From Cellulomonas hominis (GTDB lineage Bacteria > Actinomycetota > Actinomycetes > Actinomycetales > Cellulomonadaceae), in assembly GCF_005239125.1 (NCBI RefSeq), contig NZ_SZYE01000003.1:1-64000 (forward strand): DNA of 64,000 nt, written 5' to 3'. Within the stretch, counting starts at the first letter, position 1; each line of letters starts with the position of its first letter. The notes beneath the pieces were generated by a model. It made no database searches, was not told the origin of the DNA, and worked only from the letters and a program-made list of their open reading frames with translations. Positions 9,672-18,316 of the stretch are shown in pieces. The translations under genes and the position numbers were made by a program.

Positions 9672-10766
9672 TCAGCGCTCGATCTCGCCGCGGATGAACT
9701 TCTCCACGAGCTCCCGGCCGTGCTGGTCCTCGTGCTGGACCGGCGGGGACTTCATGAAGTAGGTCGACGCCGACAGGATCGGGCCGCCGATGCCGCGGTC
9801 CAGCGCGATCTTCGCGGCGCGGACGGCGTCGATGATGATGCCGGCCGAGTTCGGGGAGTCCCAGACCTCGAGCTTGTACTCGAGGTTCAGGGGCACCTCG
9901 CCGAACGCGCGACCCTCGAGGCGGACGTACGCCCACTTGCGGTCGTCGAGCCAGGCGACGTAGTCCGACGGGCCGATGTGGACGTTGCGGTCGTCCTTCT
10001 TGCCGGCCAGCGGGCCGTCCTCGAGGTTCGAGGTGACGGCCTGCGTCTTCGAGATCTTCTTGGACTCCAGGCGCTCGCGCTCGAGCATGTTCTTGAAGTC
10101 CATGTTGCCGCCGACGTTCAGCTGGTACGTGCGGTCCAGGATGACGCCGCGGTCCTCGAACAGGCGGGCGAGCACGCGGTGCGTGATCGTGGCGCCGACC
10201 TGGGACTTGATGTCGTCGCCGACGATCGGCACGCCGGCCGCCTCGAACTTCGCCGCCCACTCCGGGTCGGAGGCGATGAACACCGGCAGCGCGTTGACGA
10301 AGGCCACGCCCGCGTCGATCGCGGCCTGGGCGTAGAACTTGTCGGCCTCCTCGGAGCCCACCGGCAGGTAGGAGACGAGGACGTCCACCTTCGCGTCCTT
10401 GAGCGCCTGGACGACGTCGACCGGCTCCGCGTCGGAGACCTCGATCGTCTGCGCGTAGTACTTGCCGACGCCGTCGAGGGTCGGGCCGCGCTGGACGGTC
10501 ACGCCGAGCGGCGGGACGTCGGCGATCTTGATGGTGTTGTTCTCGGACGCGACGATCGCCTCCGACAGGTCGAAGCCGACCTTCTTGGCGTCGACGTCGA
10601 ACGCCAGGACGAACTCCAGGTCGGAGACGTGGTAGTCGCCGAACTGCACGTGCATGAGGCCCGGGACCTTGGCGCTCGGGTCGGCGTCGGCGTAGAACTG
10701 CACGCCCTGGACAAGCGACGAGGCGCAGTTGCCCACGCCGGCGATCGCAACGCGGATGGCGGTCAT
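9672..10766 (-). CDS. ino1: Inositol-3-phosphate synthase
   Basis: 364-residue NAD-dependent myo-inositol-3-phosphate synthase. It converts glucose 6-phosphate to inositol 3-phosphate, the first step to phosphatidylinositol, mycothiol and lipoglycans in actinobacteria. The N-terminal Rossmann motif is [16 protein letters not shown]; further family blocks are [11 protein letters not shown] and [12 protein letters not shown] (active-site lysines). The length matches the short actinobacterial type. The ATG at 10766 overlaps the stop of the PadR gene (ATGA), so the enzyme is translated from the same message as its putative regulator. Confidence 0.97.
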   Translation of the reverse strand: MTAIRVAIAGVGNCASSLVQGVQFYADADPSAKVPGLMHVQFGDYHVSDLEFVLAFDVDAKKVGFDLSEAIVASENNTIKIADVPPLGVTVQRGPTLDGVGKYYAQTIEVSDAEPVDVVQALKDAKVDVLVSYLPVGSEEADKFYAQAAIDAGVAFVNALPVFIASDPEWAAKFEAAGVPIVGDDIKSQVGATITHRVLARLFEDRGVILDRTYQLNVGGNMDFKNMLERERLESKKISKTQAVTSNLEDGPLAGKKDDRNVHIGPSDYVAWLDDRKWAYVRLEGRAFGEVPLNLEYKLEVWDSPNSAGIIIDAVRAAKIALDRGIGGPILSASTYFMKSPPVQHEDQHGRELVEKFIRGEIER

Positions 10767-11419
10767 CCTCGCTCCTTCTGAGGGGGTAGTGCCGCGACGA
10801 TGGAGTCATCCTCGACAGCGTTCGTGCGGGGGTCGGCCGGACGGCCGGCACCCCGGGGACGGGCGCCGCGGTTGCTGCGCTCGTGGTCGATGAGGTCGTC
10901 GAGCCAGCGGACCTCGCGCTCGACCTGCTCGAGCCCGTGACGCTGCAGCTCGAGGGTGTACTCGTCCATGCGGACGCGGGTGCGGGACACGGAGTCCTTG
11001 ATCAGCTCCAGCCGCTCGGTCATCCGGGTGCGGCGGCCCTCGAGGATCCGCAGCCGGGTCTCGGCGTCGGTCTGGCCGAAGAACGCGAACCGGAAGCCGA
11101 AGTTCTCGTCCTCCCAGGCCGCGGGGCCGGAGGACGCCAGCACGTGCTGGAACTGCTCCTTGCCCTCCGCGGTGAGCTGGTAGACGATCCGGGCCCGCTT
11201 GCCGGCGAGGCCGTGGGCGGGCGCCTGCTGCGGGTCGGACCCCGCGATGAGGCCGCGCGCGACCAGGGACTTGAGCGCGGGGTACAGCGAGCCGTACGAC
11301 AGCGCGCGGAACGAGCCGAGCAGCAGGTTGAGCCGCTTGCGCAGCTCGTAGCCGTGCATCGGGGAGTCGTGGAGCAGGCCGAGGATGGCCGACTCGAGCA
11401 CGTCGGAACGTCCGCGCAC
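10763..11419 (-). CDS. PadR family transcriptional regulator
   Basis: 218 residues from GTG 11419, chosen because GGGAGG sits five bases upstream; an ATG at 11446 would add nine residues. The N-terminal winged helix is typical PadR ([20 protein letters not shown], then [18 protein letters not shown]). A long C-terminal coiled-coil dimerisation region follows ([20 protein letters not shown]). It overlaps ino1 by four bases, so it probably controls inositol synthesis as well as itself. An inverted repeat just upstream is the likely operator. Confidence 0.92.
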   Translation of the reverse strand: MRGRSDVLESAILGLLHDSPMHGYELRKRLNLLLGSFRALSYGSLYPALKSLVARGLIAGSDPQQAPAHGLAGKRARIVYQLTAEGKEQFQHVLASSGPAAWEDENFGFRFAFFGQTDAETRLRILEGRRTRMTERLELIKDSVSRTRVRMDEYTLELQRHGLEQVEREVRWLDDLIDHERSNRGARPRGAGRPADPRTNAVEDDSIVAALPPQKERG

Positions 11420-11449
11420 CGTGGCCTCCCGTCCGGCTGTCCGCATCGC

Positions 11450-11470
11450 GATGTATCGAACTGATACATC
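11450..11470. promoter_or_regulatory. Palindromic operator upstream of padR-ino1
   Basis: GATGTATC-GAACT-GATACATC: two perfect 8-base arms around a 5-base spacer, 31 bases upstream of the chosen padR start. PadR proteins generally bind ATGT-(8 to 11 bases)-ACAT sites, which this contains. Autoregulation is inference from position. Confidence 0.75.
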
Positions 11471-11760
11471 GGGGAGGGTAGGACGAAGCGGGTGATCCGG
11501 GCAAGACCTGGGCCGCGTCCGGCGTGGCGGACCGTCCCGGCGGCGGTTCGCGGCCCAGGTCACGTGCCCGCGACCGGTGCGGCTGCCAGGATGATCAGCG
11601 GGCCGGGAAGCCCGGCGGGGGGCCTCGTGGCGATCGCGTGAAGGTCGCCGGGAGGGGCCGCCCGTCCGCGGGCGCGGCACGACCGCTCGCGCATACTGAT
11701 CCGGGCCCGGACGGCTCCCTGCCGCCCGCCCCCCCCAGCAGTCCACAGGAAGGCAGTGCC

Positions 11761-14172
11761 GTGGCAGGCTCCAACCGACGGTCCACCGGGACCCCCGCGC
11801 GCGGCACCGCCGCGCCCGGCGGTCGGCGGCGGATCATCGACTACCCCCGGCGGGGCTACCGCGGTCTGCACCGCTGGCTGCCGTCGTGGCGGTTCGTCGT
11901 CGGCGCCGTCACCGGCTTCGTCTTCCTGTGCCTCGGGCTCGCGGTCGCCGCGTACGCGCTCACCGACGTGCCGGCCCCCGACGAGTTCGCGGAGGAGCAG
12001 GCGTCCACCGTCTACTTCGCCGACGGCACCACGGAGATCGGGACGTACCCCGGGCCGAACCGCACCCTGGTGGACTACGAGACGCTGCCCGCCCACGTCG
12101 GCGAGGCGGTGGTGTCCTCCGAGGACCGGACGTTCTTCGAGAACTCCGGCGTCTCGATCACCGGCATGGCGCGCGCGTTCTGGAACAACGTCCGGGGCGG
12201 CGCGACGCAGGGCGGCTCCACGCTGACGCAGCAGTACGTCGAGCGCTACTACGTCGGCGAGACCACGGTCAGCTACGTCGGCAAGGCCAAGGAGGCCCTG
12301 CTGGCGATCAAGATCGCGCAGTCCGAGACCAAGGAGCAGATCCTCGGCCGGTACCTCAACACCATCTACTTCGGCCGGGGCGCCTACGGCATCGAGGCCG
12401 CCGCCCAGGCGTACTTCGGCAAGCCCGCCGCCGAGCTCTCCGTCTCCGAGGCCGCGCTGCTGTCCGGCATCATCCCGTCACCCGGCAACTGGGACCCCGC
12501 GGTCAGCCCGGACAAGGCCGAGCAGCGCTGGAACGGCGTGCTCGACGGCATGGTCCGGGACGGCTACCTGACCCAGGCCGACCGGGACGCGCAGACGTTC
12601 CCGGCGACGGTCGAGTACACCCAGAGCGACCGGCTCGGCGGCACGAACGGCTACCTGCTGAACTACGTGAAGCAGGAGCTCGTCGCGACCGGGACCATCA
12701 CCGAGGACATGCTCGAGCGGCGCGGGCTCAAGATCACCACGACGATCGAGCCGCAGGTCCAGCAGGACGCGGTCGACTCGGTGATCAAGCTGCTCGACCA
12801 GGACGACGACATGTACGAGCACGCGAACGGGGAGATCCCCTCGCCCAACCTCAAGGTCGGCGTGGTCTCGATCGACCCCGCGACGGGCGGCATCGTGTCG
12901 ATGTACGGCGGCCGCGACTTCCTGACGGACCAGATCAACCGCGCCACCCGCGGCACCCAGCAGGCCGGCTCGACCTTCAAGCCGTTCACGCTGATCGCCG
13001 GGCTGGAGAACGGCGTCCCGCTCACCAAGTCGTACCCGGGGTACTCCCCGCAGGAGTTCGGGGACTGGAAGGTCAACAACTTCGGCTTCGAGGACTTCGG
13101 CACCATCGACCTGGTCAAGGCCACCGAGCAGTCCGTGAACACGGTGTACGCGCAGCTCAACCTCGAGGTCGGCCCGGAGAAGACCGCCGAGGTCGCCCAG
13201 CGCGCCGGCGTGAAGTCGCCCGTCAACAGCGAGCGGTCCAACGTGCTCGGCACCGACGCGGTCACCACGCTCGACATGGCATCCGCCTACGCGACCATCG
13301 CCGCGCAGGGCGTCTACCACAAGCCGTTCATGGTCGCCCAGGCCACCTACCCCGACGGCGACGTGGCCTACTCCGGCCAGACGCAGCCGGTCCAGCAGTT
13401 CGAGGCCGACGTCATGGCCGACACGACCTACGCGATGACCCAGGTCGTCGAGAAGGGCTCCGGCCGGGCCTACGTGAGCCCGCTCGACCGCCCGATCGCC
13501 GGCAAGACCGGCACCTCGAACGACAACAAGTCCGCGTGGTTCGTGGGCTTCACGCCGCAGATCGCCACCGCGGTGTCCCTCAGCCAGGTCGGCGACAACG
13601 GCAGCGACCCCGTCACGATCACCCCCTGGGGCGAGGACGCGTCCGGCCGGTCGCTCACGGTCAACGACCGCGGGATCACGGGCGCCACCTGGCCCGCCGC
13701 GGTGTGGGCCGACTACATGGGCAAGGTGTTCCAGGTCGAGAAGTACGCCCCCGTGGTGGACTTCCCGGCGCGCGCGAACGTGAACCGCGCCTCGGCGCCG
13801 ACCTCGACGCCGACCACGCAGGCCCCCGTCGAGACCCAGGCGCCGGAGCCGGAGGAGCCGACGACGGTCGCGGTGCCGTCCGGGCTCACCGGCCAGCTCT
13901 CCGGCGACGCGCAGGCCGCGCTGCAGAACGCGGGCCTGGTGCCCTCGGTGGCCGAGGAGTTCAACGCCGCGGCCCCGGGCACCGTCCTCGGTGCGAGTCC
14001 CGGCGAGGGGTCGCAGGTGGCTCCCGGGTCGACCGTCACCCTGCGGGTGTCGAAGGGGCCGCAGCCGCAGCCCCAGCCGACGCAGCAGCCGACCCAGGGC
14101 GCCGGCCAGGCCGGCAACAACGGGCAGGCCGGCAACAGCCAGGCCAACCCGGCGCCCGGCGCCGGCGGCTGA
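11761..14172 (+). CDS. Class A penicillin-binding protein (transglycosylase/transpeptidase) with PASTA domain
   Basis: 803 residues from GTG 11761, with AGGAAGG upstream. There is a cytoplasmic basic tail, then one membrane anchor near residues 42-65 (FVVGAVTGFVFLCLGLAVAA). The GT51 domain shows SSEDRTFFENSGVS, GGSTLTQQYVERYYVG and ILGRYLNTIYFGRGAYGIEA. The transpeptidase shows the SxxK serine in GSTFKPF, SVN (TEQSVNTVYAQ) and KTG (AGKTGTSND). One PASTA domain lies near residues 700-765, followed by a Gln/Pro/Gly-rich tail. It polymerises and cross-links peptidoglycan at the outer face of the membrane. A strong hairpin separates it from the ribosomal protein cluster. Confidence 0.96.
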   Translation: MAGSNRRSTGTPARGTAAPGGRRRIIDYPRRGYRGLHRWLPSWRFVVGAVTGFVFLCLGLAVAAYALTDVPAPDEFAEEQASTVYFADGTTEIGTYPGPNRTLVDYETLPAHVGEAVVSSEDRTFFENSGVSITGMARAFWNNVRGGATQGGSTLTQQYVERYYVGETTVSYVGKAKEALLAIKIAQSETKEQILGRYLNTIYFGRGAYGIEAAAQAYFGKPAAELSVSEAALLSGIIPSPGNWDPAVSPDKAEQRWNGVLDGMVRDGYLTQADRDAQTFPATVEYTQSDRLGGTNGYLLNYVKQELVATGTITEDMLERRGLKITTTIEPQVQQDAVDSVIKLLDQDDDMYEHANGEIPSPNLKVGVVSIDPATGGIVSMYGGRDFLTDQINRATRGTQQAGSTFKPFTLIAGLENGVPLTKSYPGYSPQEFGDWKVNNFGFEDFGTIDLVKATEQSVNTVYAQLNLEVGPEKTAEVAQRAGVKSPVNSERSNVLGTDAVTTLDMASAYATIAAQGVYHKPFMVAQATYPDGDVAYSGQTQPVQQFEADVMADTTYAMTQVVEKGSGRAYVSPLDRPIAGKTGTSNDNKSAWFVGFTPQIATAVSLSQVGDNGSDPVTITPWGEDASGRSLTVNDRGITGATWPAAVWADYMGKVFQVEKYAPVVDFPARANVNRASAPTSTPTTQAPVETQAPEPEEPTTVAVPSGLTGQLSGDAQAALQNAGLVPSVAEEFNAAAPGTVLGASPGEGSQVAPGSTVTLRVSKGPQPQPQPTQQPTQGAGQAGNNGQAGNSQANPAPGAGG

Positions 14173-14200
14173 GCCGCGCGGACCACGACCCGCACCGTCC

Positions 14201-14238
14201 ACCCGGTCGGGCGGCCCCGAGGGGTCGTCCGACCGGGT
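14201..14238 (+). terminator. 18-bp hairpin after the penicillin-binding protein gene
   Basis: ACCCGGTCGGGCGGCCCC followed after two bases by a complement with two G-U-compatible changes. Its right arm runs into TAGACT (14238-14243), a plausible -10 box for the rpsF operon, so terminator and promoter abut. Confidence 0.7.
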
Positions 14239-14360
14239 AGACTGGTGCGCTGCTGTGCCCGCCCGACCGTCGCCATCGACGGTCACCTCCGGGGGCAGCG
14301 ACGCAACGACACCCTCCTGCCACGGAACGACCGTGGCCGCCGAGACCAGAGGAGGTGGGT

Positions 14361-14654
14361 ATGAGCCTGCGTCAGTACGAGATCATGATCATCCTCGACC
14401 CCAGCATCGACGAGCGCACCGTCGCCCCGTCGCTCGACAAGTACCTGTCGGTCGTCAAGACCGACGGCGGCTCCGTCGACAACGTGGACATCTGGGGCCG
14501 TCGCCGCCTGGCGTACGACATCAAGAAGAAGTCCGAGGGCATCTACGCCGTCGTCGACTTCTCCTCGACGTCGGACACCGCCAAGGAGCTGGACCGTCAG
14601 CTGGGCCTGAACGAGGTCGTCCTGCGCACGAAGGTCCTCCGCAAGGAGTCCTGA
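14361..14654 (+). CDS. rpsF: Ribosomal protein bS6
   Basis: 97 residues; the start [17 protein letters not shown] and the block [16 protein letters not shown] are standard bS6. ATG 14361 follows GAGGAGGTGGGT; an in-frame GTG two codons earlier is less likely. It heads the rpsF-ssb-rpsR-rplI cluster, where bS6 and bS18 form a heterodimer on 16S rRNA in the 30S platform. Confidence 0.98.
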   Translation: MSLRQYEIMIILDPSIDERTVAPSLDKYLSVVKTDGGSVDNVDIWGRRRLAYDIKKKSEGIYAVVDFSSTSDTAKELDRQLGLNEVVLRTKVLRKES

Positions 14655-14718
14655 CGCGTCAGACCGCGCGCGTACCGTGCGGGACACCCGCGAGCATCGA
14701 CGAGAACGAGGAGCTGGC

Positions 14719-15258
14719 ATGGCTGGTGACACCACCATCACGGTGATCGGGAATCTGACCGCCGACCCGGAGCTGCGGTTCACGCCGTCCGGCGCCGCGG
14801 TCGCGAACTTCACCGTGGCGTCCACGCCGCGCACGTTCGACCGCCAGAGCAACGAGTGGAAGGACGGCGACACGCTGTTCCTCCGCTGCTCGATCTGGCG
14901 GGAGGCGGCGGAGAACGTCGCCGAGTCGCTCACCAAGGGCACCCGCGTGATCGTCAGCGGCCGCCTCGTCCAGCGGTCCTACGAGACCCGTGAGGGCGAG
15001 AAGCGCACCGTCTACGAGCTGCAGGTCGACGAGGTCGGCCCGTCGCTCCGCTACGCCTCGGCCAAGGTCACCCGGACCCAGCGGTCCGGTGGTGGCGGCG
15101 GCGGGTTCGGCGGCGGCGGTGGCGGCGGCTTCAACGGCGGTGGCGGCGGCGGTGGCGGGTTCAACGGCGGCGGCCAGGCCGCGCAGCAGGACGACCCGTG
15201 GGCCACGCCCGCGGGCGGCGGCGGCGCGGGCGGCTACTCCGACGAGCCCCCGTTCTGA
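14719..15258 (+). CDS. ssb: Single-stranded DNA-binding protein
   Basis: 179 residues. The OB fold begins [20 protein letters not shown] and contains [13 protein letters not shown] and LFLRCSIWR. It is followed by a long Gly-rich linker (runs of GGGGGG from about residue 120) and the acidic tail DEPPF, which recruits replication and repair partners. ATG 14719 follows GAGGAGCTGGC. It sits between rpsF and rpsR, as in most bacteria. Confidence 0.97.
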   Translation: MAGDTTITVIGNLTADPELRFTPSGAAVANFTVASTPRTFDRQSNEWKDGDTLFLRCSIWREAAENVAESLTKGTRVIVSGRLVQRSYETREGEKRTVYELQVDEVGPSLRYASAKVTRTQRSGGGGGGFGGGGGGGFNGGGGGGGGFNGGGQAAQQDDPWATPAGGGGAGGYSDEPPF

Positions 15259-15319
15259 TCGAGCACGGCTGACCGCCAGGTCGGCACCGGCGCCGCGCGC
15301 GCCATCACGAACATCCCAT

Positions 15320-15343
15320 CCCGGGGCATGGCAACGCCCCGGG
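15320..15343 (+). promoter_or_regulatory. Intra-operon hairpin between ssb and rpsR
   Basis: CCCGGGGC - ATGGCAAC - GCCCCGGG, an 8-bp perfect stem 29 bases before the rpsR start. It has no T tract. It could attenuate, process or stabilise the operon message. Confidence 0.5.
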
Positions 15344-15371
15344 CTCCGTACGTAGAACAAGGAGCACCACG

Positions 15372-15608
15372 ATGGCCAAGGCCGTTGTCCGGAAGCCCAA
15401 GAAGAAGCAGAACCCGCTCAAGGCGGCGAAGATCGAGTCGGTCGACTACAAGGACACCGCCCTGCTGCGGAAGTTCATCTCCGACCGCGGGAAGATCCGC
15501 GCCCGCCGCGTGACCGGCGTGTCCGTCCAGGAGCAGCGCGCGATCGCGCGGGCCGTGAAGAACGCCCGCGAGATGGCGCTCCTGCCGTACTCGTCGTCGG
15601 CTCGCTGA
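15372..15608 (+). CDS. rpsR: Ribosomal protein bS18
   Basis: 78 residues with a basic N-terminus ([14 protein letters not shown]) and the bS18 core [20 protein letters not shown], ending in [11 protein letters not shown]. It starts at ATG 15372 after AAGGAGCACCACG. No zinc-binding cysteines are present, so this is the Cys-free form. It is 14 bases upstream of rplI. Confidence 0.98.
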   Translation: MAKAVVRKPKKKQNPLKAAKIESVDYKDTALLRKFISDRGKIRARRVTGVSVQEQRAIARAVKNAREMALLPYSSSAR

Positions 15609-15622
15609 GAAGGAGCAACAAG

Positions 15623-16072
15623 ATGGCCAAGCTCATCCTGACCCACGAGGTCACGGGCCTCGGCGCTCCCGGCGACGTCGTCGACGTCAAGGACGGGTAC
15701 GCCCGCAACTACCTCGTCCCGCGTGGTCTCGCGACCGCGTGGAGCAAGGGTGCGGAGAAGGAGATCACGGCGATCCGCCGTGCTCGCAAGACCCGTGAGA
15801 TCGCCACCCTCGACGAGGCGCGCGCCGTGCGCGACTCGCTCCAGGGCAACCCGGTGACCGTCTCGGCGAAGTCCGGCGACGCCGGCCGCCTGTTCGGTGC
15901 CGTCACGACCGCCGAGATCGCCGAGGCCGTCAAGGCCGCCGGTGGCCCGTCGATCGACCGCCGCAAGATCGAGGTCGCGCAGCCGATCAAGTCGACCGGC
16001 GAGTACGCGGTGCAGGTCCGCCTGCACCCGGAGGTCTCCGCGAAGCTGACCGTCAAGGTCGTCGCGGCCTGA
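15623..16072 (+). CDS. rplI: Ribosomal protein bL9
   Basis: 149 residues; the N-terminal bL9 motif reads [20 protein letters not shown] then [15 protein letters not shown], followed by the long connecting helix and a C-terminal RNA-binding lobe. The ribosome binding site is AAGGAG. It is the last gene of the cluster, with a hairpin terminator directly behind it. Confidence 0.98.
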   Translation: MAKLILTHEVTGLGAPGDVVDVKDGYARNYLVPRGLATAWSKGAEKEITAIRRARKTREIATLDEARAVRDSLQGNPVTVSAKSGDAGRLFGAVTTAEIAEAVKAAGGPSIDRRKIEVAQPIKSTGEYAVQVRLHPEVSAKLTVKVVAA

Positions 16073-16090
16073 CGCCTCGCGCCCGCGCGA

Positions 16091-16129
16091 ACCGCGCCCC
16101 CGTCCCGGTCCCCGGGGCGGGGGCGCGGT
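16091..16129 (+). terminator. Terminator after rplI
   Basis: 12-bp perfect stem (ACCGCGCCCCCG and its complement at 16118-16129) with a GC-rich loop, 18 bases after the rplI stop. Confidence 0.75.
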
Positions 16130-16158
16130 CGTCTCCGGGGGGCGTGCGCCCGGCGCCG

Positions 16159-16222
16159 AGATCGGCGCTTCCACCCGAGATCGGTGGTCGCAGGGACCGA
16201 TCTCGGCGCGAAGCGCCGATCT
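16159..16222. repeat. Nested inverted repeat (64-base fold-back)
   Basis: Outer arms of 13 bases (AGATCGGCGCTTC at 16159-16171 and its complement at 16210-16222) enclose inner arms of 11 bases (CCGAGATCGGT at 16175-16185 and its complement at 16196-16206). Both arm pairs share the GAGATCGG core, so it looks like a REP-type intergenic palindrome. It lies behind the rplI terminator and so is not needed for termination. Confidence 0.7.
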
Positions 16223-16294
16223 GGGCGCGTGACGAGCCGGAGATCCGTCCCGCGGCCGAGGCGCCCGCGCCCCGGGTCGGCCTACGGTCGGGGC

Positions 16295-16594
16295 ATGTCG
16301 GACGAGCGCACCCCCGCCCCGCCGGACGAGCCGGGCGGTCCCGGGTCCGGGCCCCCGCCGGAGCCGGCGGAGGACGCGACGGGCGGGCGAGCCGCCTACC
16401 TGCCCATCGGGATCGTGTTCATCGTGCTCGGCATGTCCGGGCTGCTCAACGACTCGATGCGGGCGTCGGCGTTCGCGTTCTTCCCGGTCGGCGTGGTGTT
16501 CCTGATCCTCGCGATGCAGGGGCGGTCCGAGTCCGACGACGCCGACGGTCCGGCCGGTCCGCCGGGGGACGACGACGGCCCGCCCCGGACCTGA
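16295..16594 (+). CDS. Small two-helix membrane protein
   Basis: 99 residues from ATG 16295. A Pro/Glu-rich N-terminus, two hydrophobic helices near residues 35-55 (YLPIGIVFIVLGMSGLL) and 58-75 (FAFFPVGVVFLILAM), and an Asp/Pro-rich acidic tail. It converges with the MATE gene. No family recognised and no function inferred. Confidence 0.6.
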   Translation: MSDERTPAPPDEPGGPGSGPPPEPAEDATGGRAAYLPIGIVFIVLGMSGLLNDSMRASAFAFFPVGVVFLILAMQGRSESDDADGPAGPPGDDDGPPRT

Positions 16595-16657
16595 CCGGGG
16601 TCGCGGCGCGGCACCACCGGGCCGGCCACCGGGCCGTGGCCCCGCGACCGGGGCGCG

Positions 16658-17974
16658 TCACGCCCCGGTGACCATCCAGGTGTCCCGACGCGCGCGCAGG
16701 CCCGTCGTGACCGCGCGGGCGAGCATGAACACCCCGGCGAACGCCGCCCACAGCCACGCGAGCCCGGCCCAGCCGTCCGGCGCCCACGCGCGCACCGCCA
16801 GCGCGAACGGCACGTAGACCACGAGCGTCACCATGCCGGCCGCGGCGAGGAACCGGCCGTCACCCGCGCCGATCAGCACGCCGTCGAGCACGAACACCCA
16901 CCCGGCCATCGGCATCAGCACCGCCGCCACCGCCAGGCTCAGGGTCACCGCGTGGCGCACGTCGGGGTCCGAGGTGAACAGGGCGGACAGCCACCACCCG
17001 AGACCGCCGGTGACGACCCCGAGCACGACACCCGCGCCGACGCCCCAGGCCAGCGTGCGGCGGAGCAGCGCGCGCACCAGGCCGGTGTCCCCGGCGCCGA
17101 GGGCGTGGCCGATGAGCGCCTGCGCGGCGATCGCCAGCGCGTCGAGCGCGAACGCCACGAAGCCCCAGATGGCGTTGACCACCTGGTGGCCGGCCAGCGC
17201 GACGGGGCCGAGCCCGGTGGCGACCCACACGGTCAGCAGGATCGCGGCGCGCAGGGACAGGGTGCGGAGCAGCAGCGGGGTGCCGGTGCGGACGCCCGCG
17301 AGGATGCCGCCCGGCGCGGGCCGCAGCGACGCCCCGGCGGCGCGGGCACCCCGGACGACGACCACCGTCAGGACGATCCCCATGCCGACCTGGGTCGCGG
17401 CGGTGCCGGCGCCCGAGCCGGCGATCCCCAGGTGCAGGCCGTAGACCAGCACCACGTTGAGGACGGCGTTCACGGCGGCACCGACCCCGGCGACCACGAG
17501 GGGCGTCTTCGTGTCCTGCAGACCGCGGAGGGCGCCCGTGGCGGCGAGCACGACCAGCATCCCCGGCAGGCCCGGCGCGGACGCGCGCAGGTAGAGCACC
17601 GCCTGGTCCGCGACGTCGCCGGTCGCCCCGAGCGCGCCCACGGCCCACGGGGCGACGAGCAGCGCCACCGCCGCCAGCAGCACGCCGAGCCCGGCCGCGA
17701 GCCACAGGCCGTCGACGCCGACCTGGAGGGCACCCGACCGGTCGCCGGCCCCGAGCCGGCGCGCGACCACCGCGGTCGTGGCGTACGCGAGGAACACGCA
17801 CAGGCCCACGACGGTCACCAGGAGCGTCGACGCGAGCGACAGCCCCGCGAGCTCCGTCGTCCCCAGCCGCCCGACGATGGCCGAGTCGACCAGCACGAAC
17901 AGCGGCTCGGCGACGAGCGCGCCCAGCGCGGGCACCGCCAGGCCGAGGATCTGGCGGTCGACGGTGGACGGCAT
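16658..17974 (-). CDS. MATE family efflux transporter
   Basis: 438-residue multidrug and toxin extrusion transporter, probably of the DinF-like branch, exporting cationic compounds by ion antiport. About 12 hydrophobic segments are present. The N-terminal signature is PALGALVAEPLFVLVDSAIV, and the second half repeats the fold (GHQVVNAIWGFVAFALDALA). ATG 17974 is the most likely start; a GTG at 18016 would add 14 residues. Both have weak ribosome binding sites. It is divergent from dnaB. Confidence 0.9.
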   Translation of the reverse strand: MPSTVDRQILGLAVPALGALVAEPLFVLVDSAIVGRLGTTELAGLSLASTLLVTVVGLCVFLAYATTAVVARRLGAGDRSGALQVGVDGLWLAAGLGVLLAAVALLVAPWAVGALGATGDVADQAVLYLRASAPGLPGMLVVLAATGALRGLQDTKTPLVVAGVGAAVNAVLNVVLVYGLHLGIAGSGAGTAATQVGMGIVLTVVVVRGARAAGASLRPAPGGILAGVRTGTPLLLRTLSLRAAILLTVWVATGLGPVALAGHQVVNAIWGFVAFALDALAIAAQALIGHALGAGDTGLVRALLRRTLAWGVGAGVVLGVVTGGLGWWLSALFTSDPDVRHAVTLSLAVAAVLMPMAGWVFVLDGVLIGAGDGRFLAAAGMVTLVVYVPFALAVRAWAPDGWAGLAWLWAAFAGVFMLARAVTTGLRARRDTWMVTGA

Positions 17975-18071
17975 CTGTCCGAGGCGTGAAATGGCGGCCA
18001 ACTTCTTCCCGTCCACATGGGTTCACAGTGTTTGCGCCGGTGAGAACGCCCTGATCACAGGCGTGCCCGGC

Positions 18072-18158
18072 TTCATCCACACCTGTGTCCACGACCTGTG
18101 GACATCTCACGGTGCGTGTCCACAGCCTTCCACAAGCTCGTCCCCAGCCCCTGTGGAC
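18072..18158. promoter_or_regulatory. Cluster of DnaA-box-like sites upstream of dnaB
   Basis: Within 87 bases there are six TCCACA/TGTGGA or TCCAC cores: TTCATCCACA (18072), TGTCCAC (18086), TGTGGACA (18097), TGTCCACA (18117), TTCCACA (18128) and TGTGGAC (18152). The actinobacterial DnaA box is close to TTGTCCACA. At least three are within one or two bases of it. Use as DnaA-binding sites is inference. Confidence 0.5.
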
Positions 18159-18316
18159 GTCTCGCTCGACGGACGGTCCCCCGGGGTCCTAACCTCGCGT
18201 CGGCGCGCGGACCGGACTCGCTCGCCCGCCCTCCGCCGACGTGTCGGGGGGCGGTGCTAGAACGGGTGTTCGACGGCAGTCGCCGGGGGACGAGCGAAGG
18301 TGGGGCGGGCAGCAGC

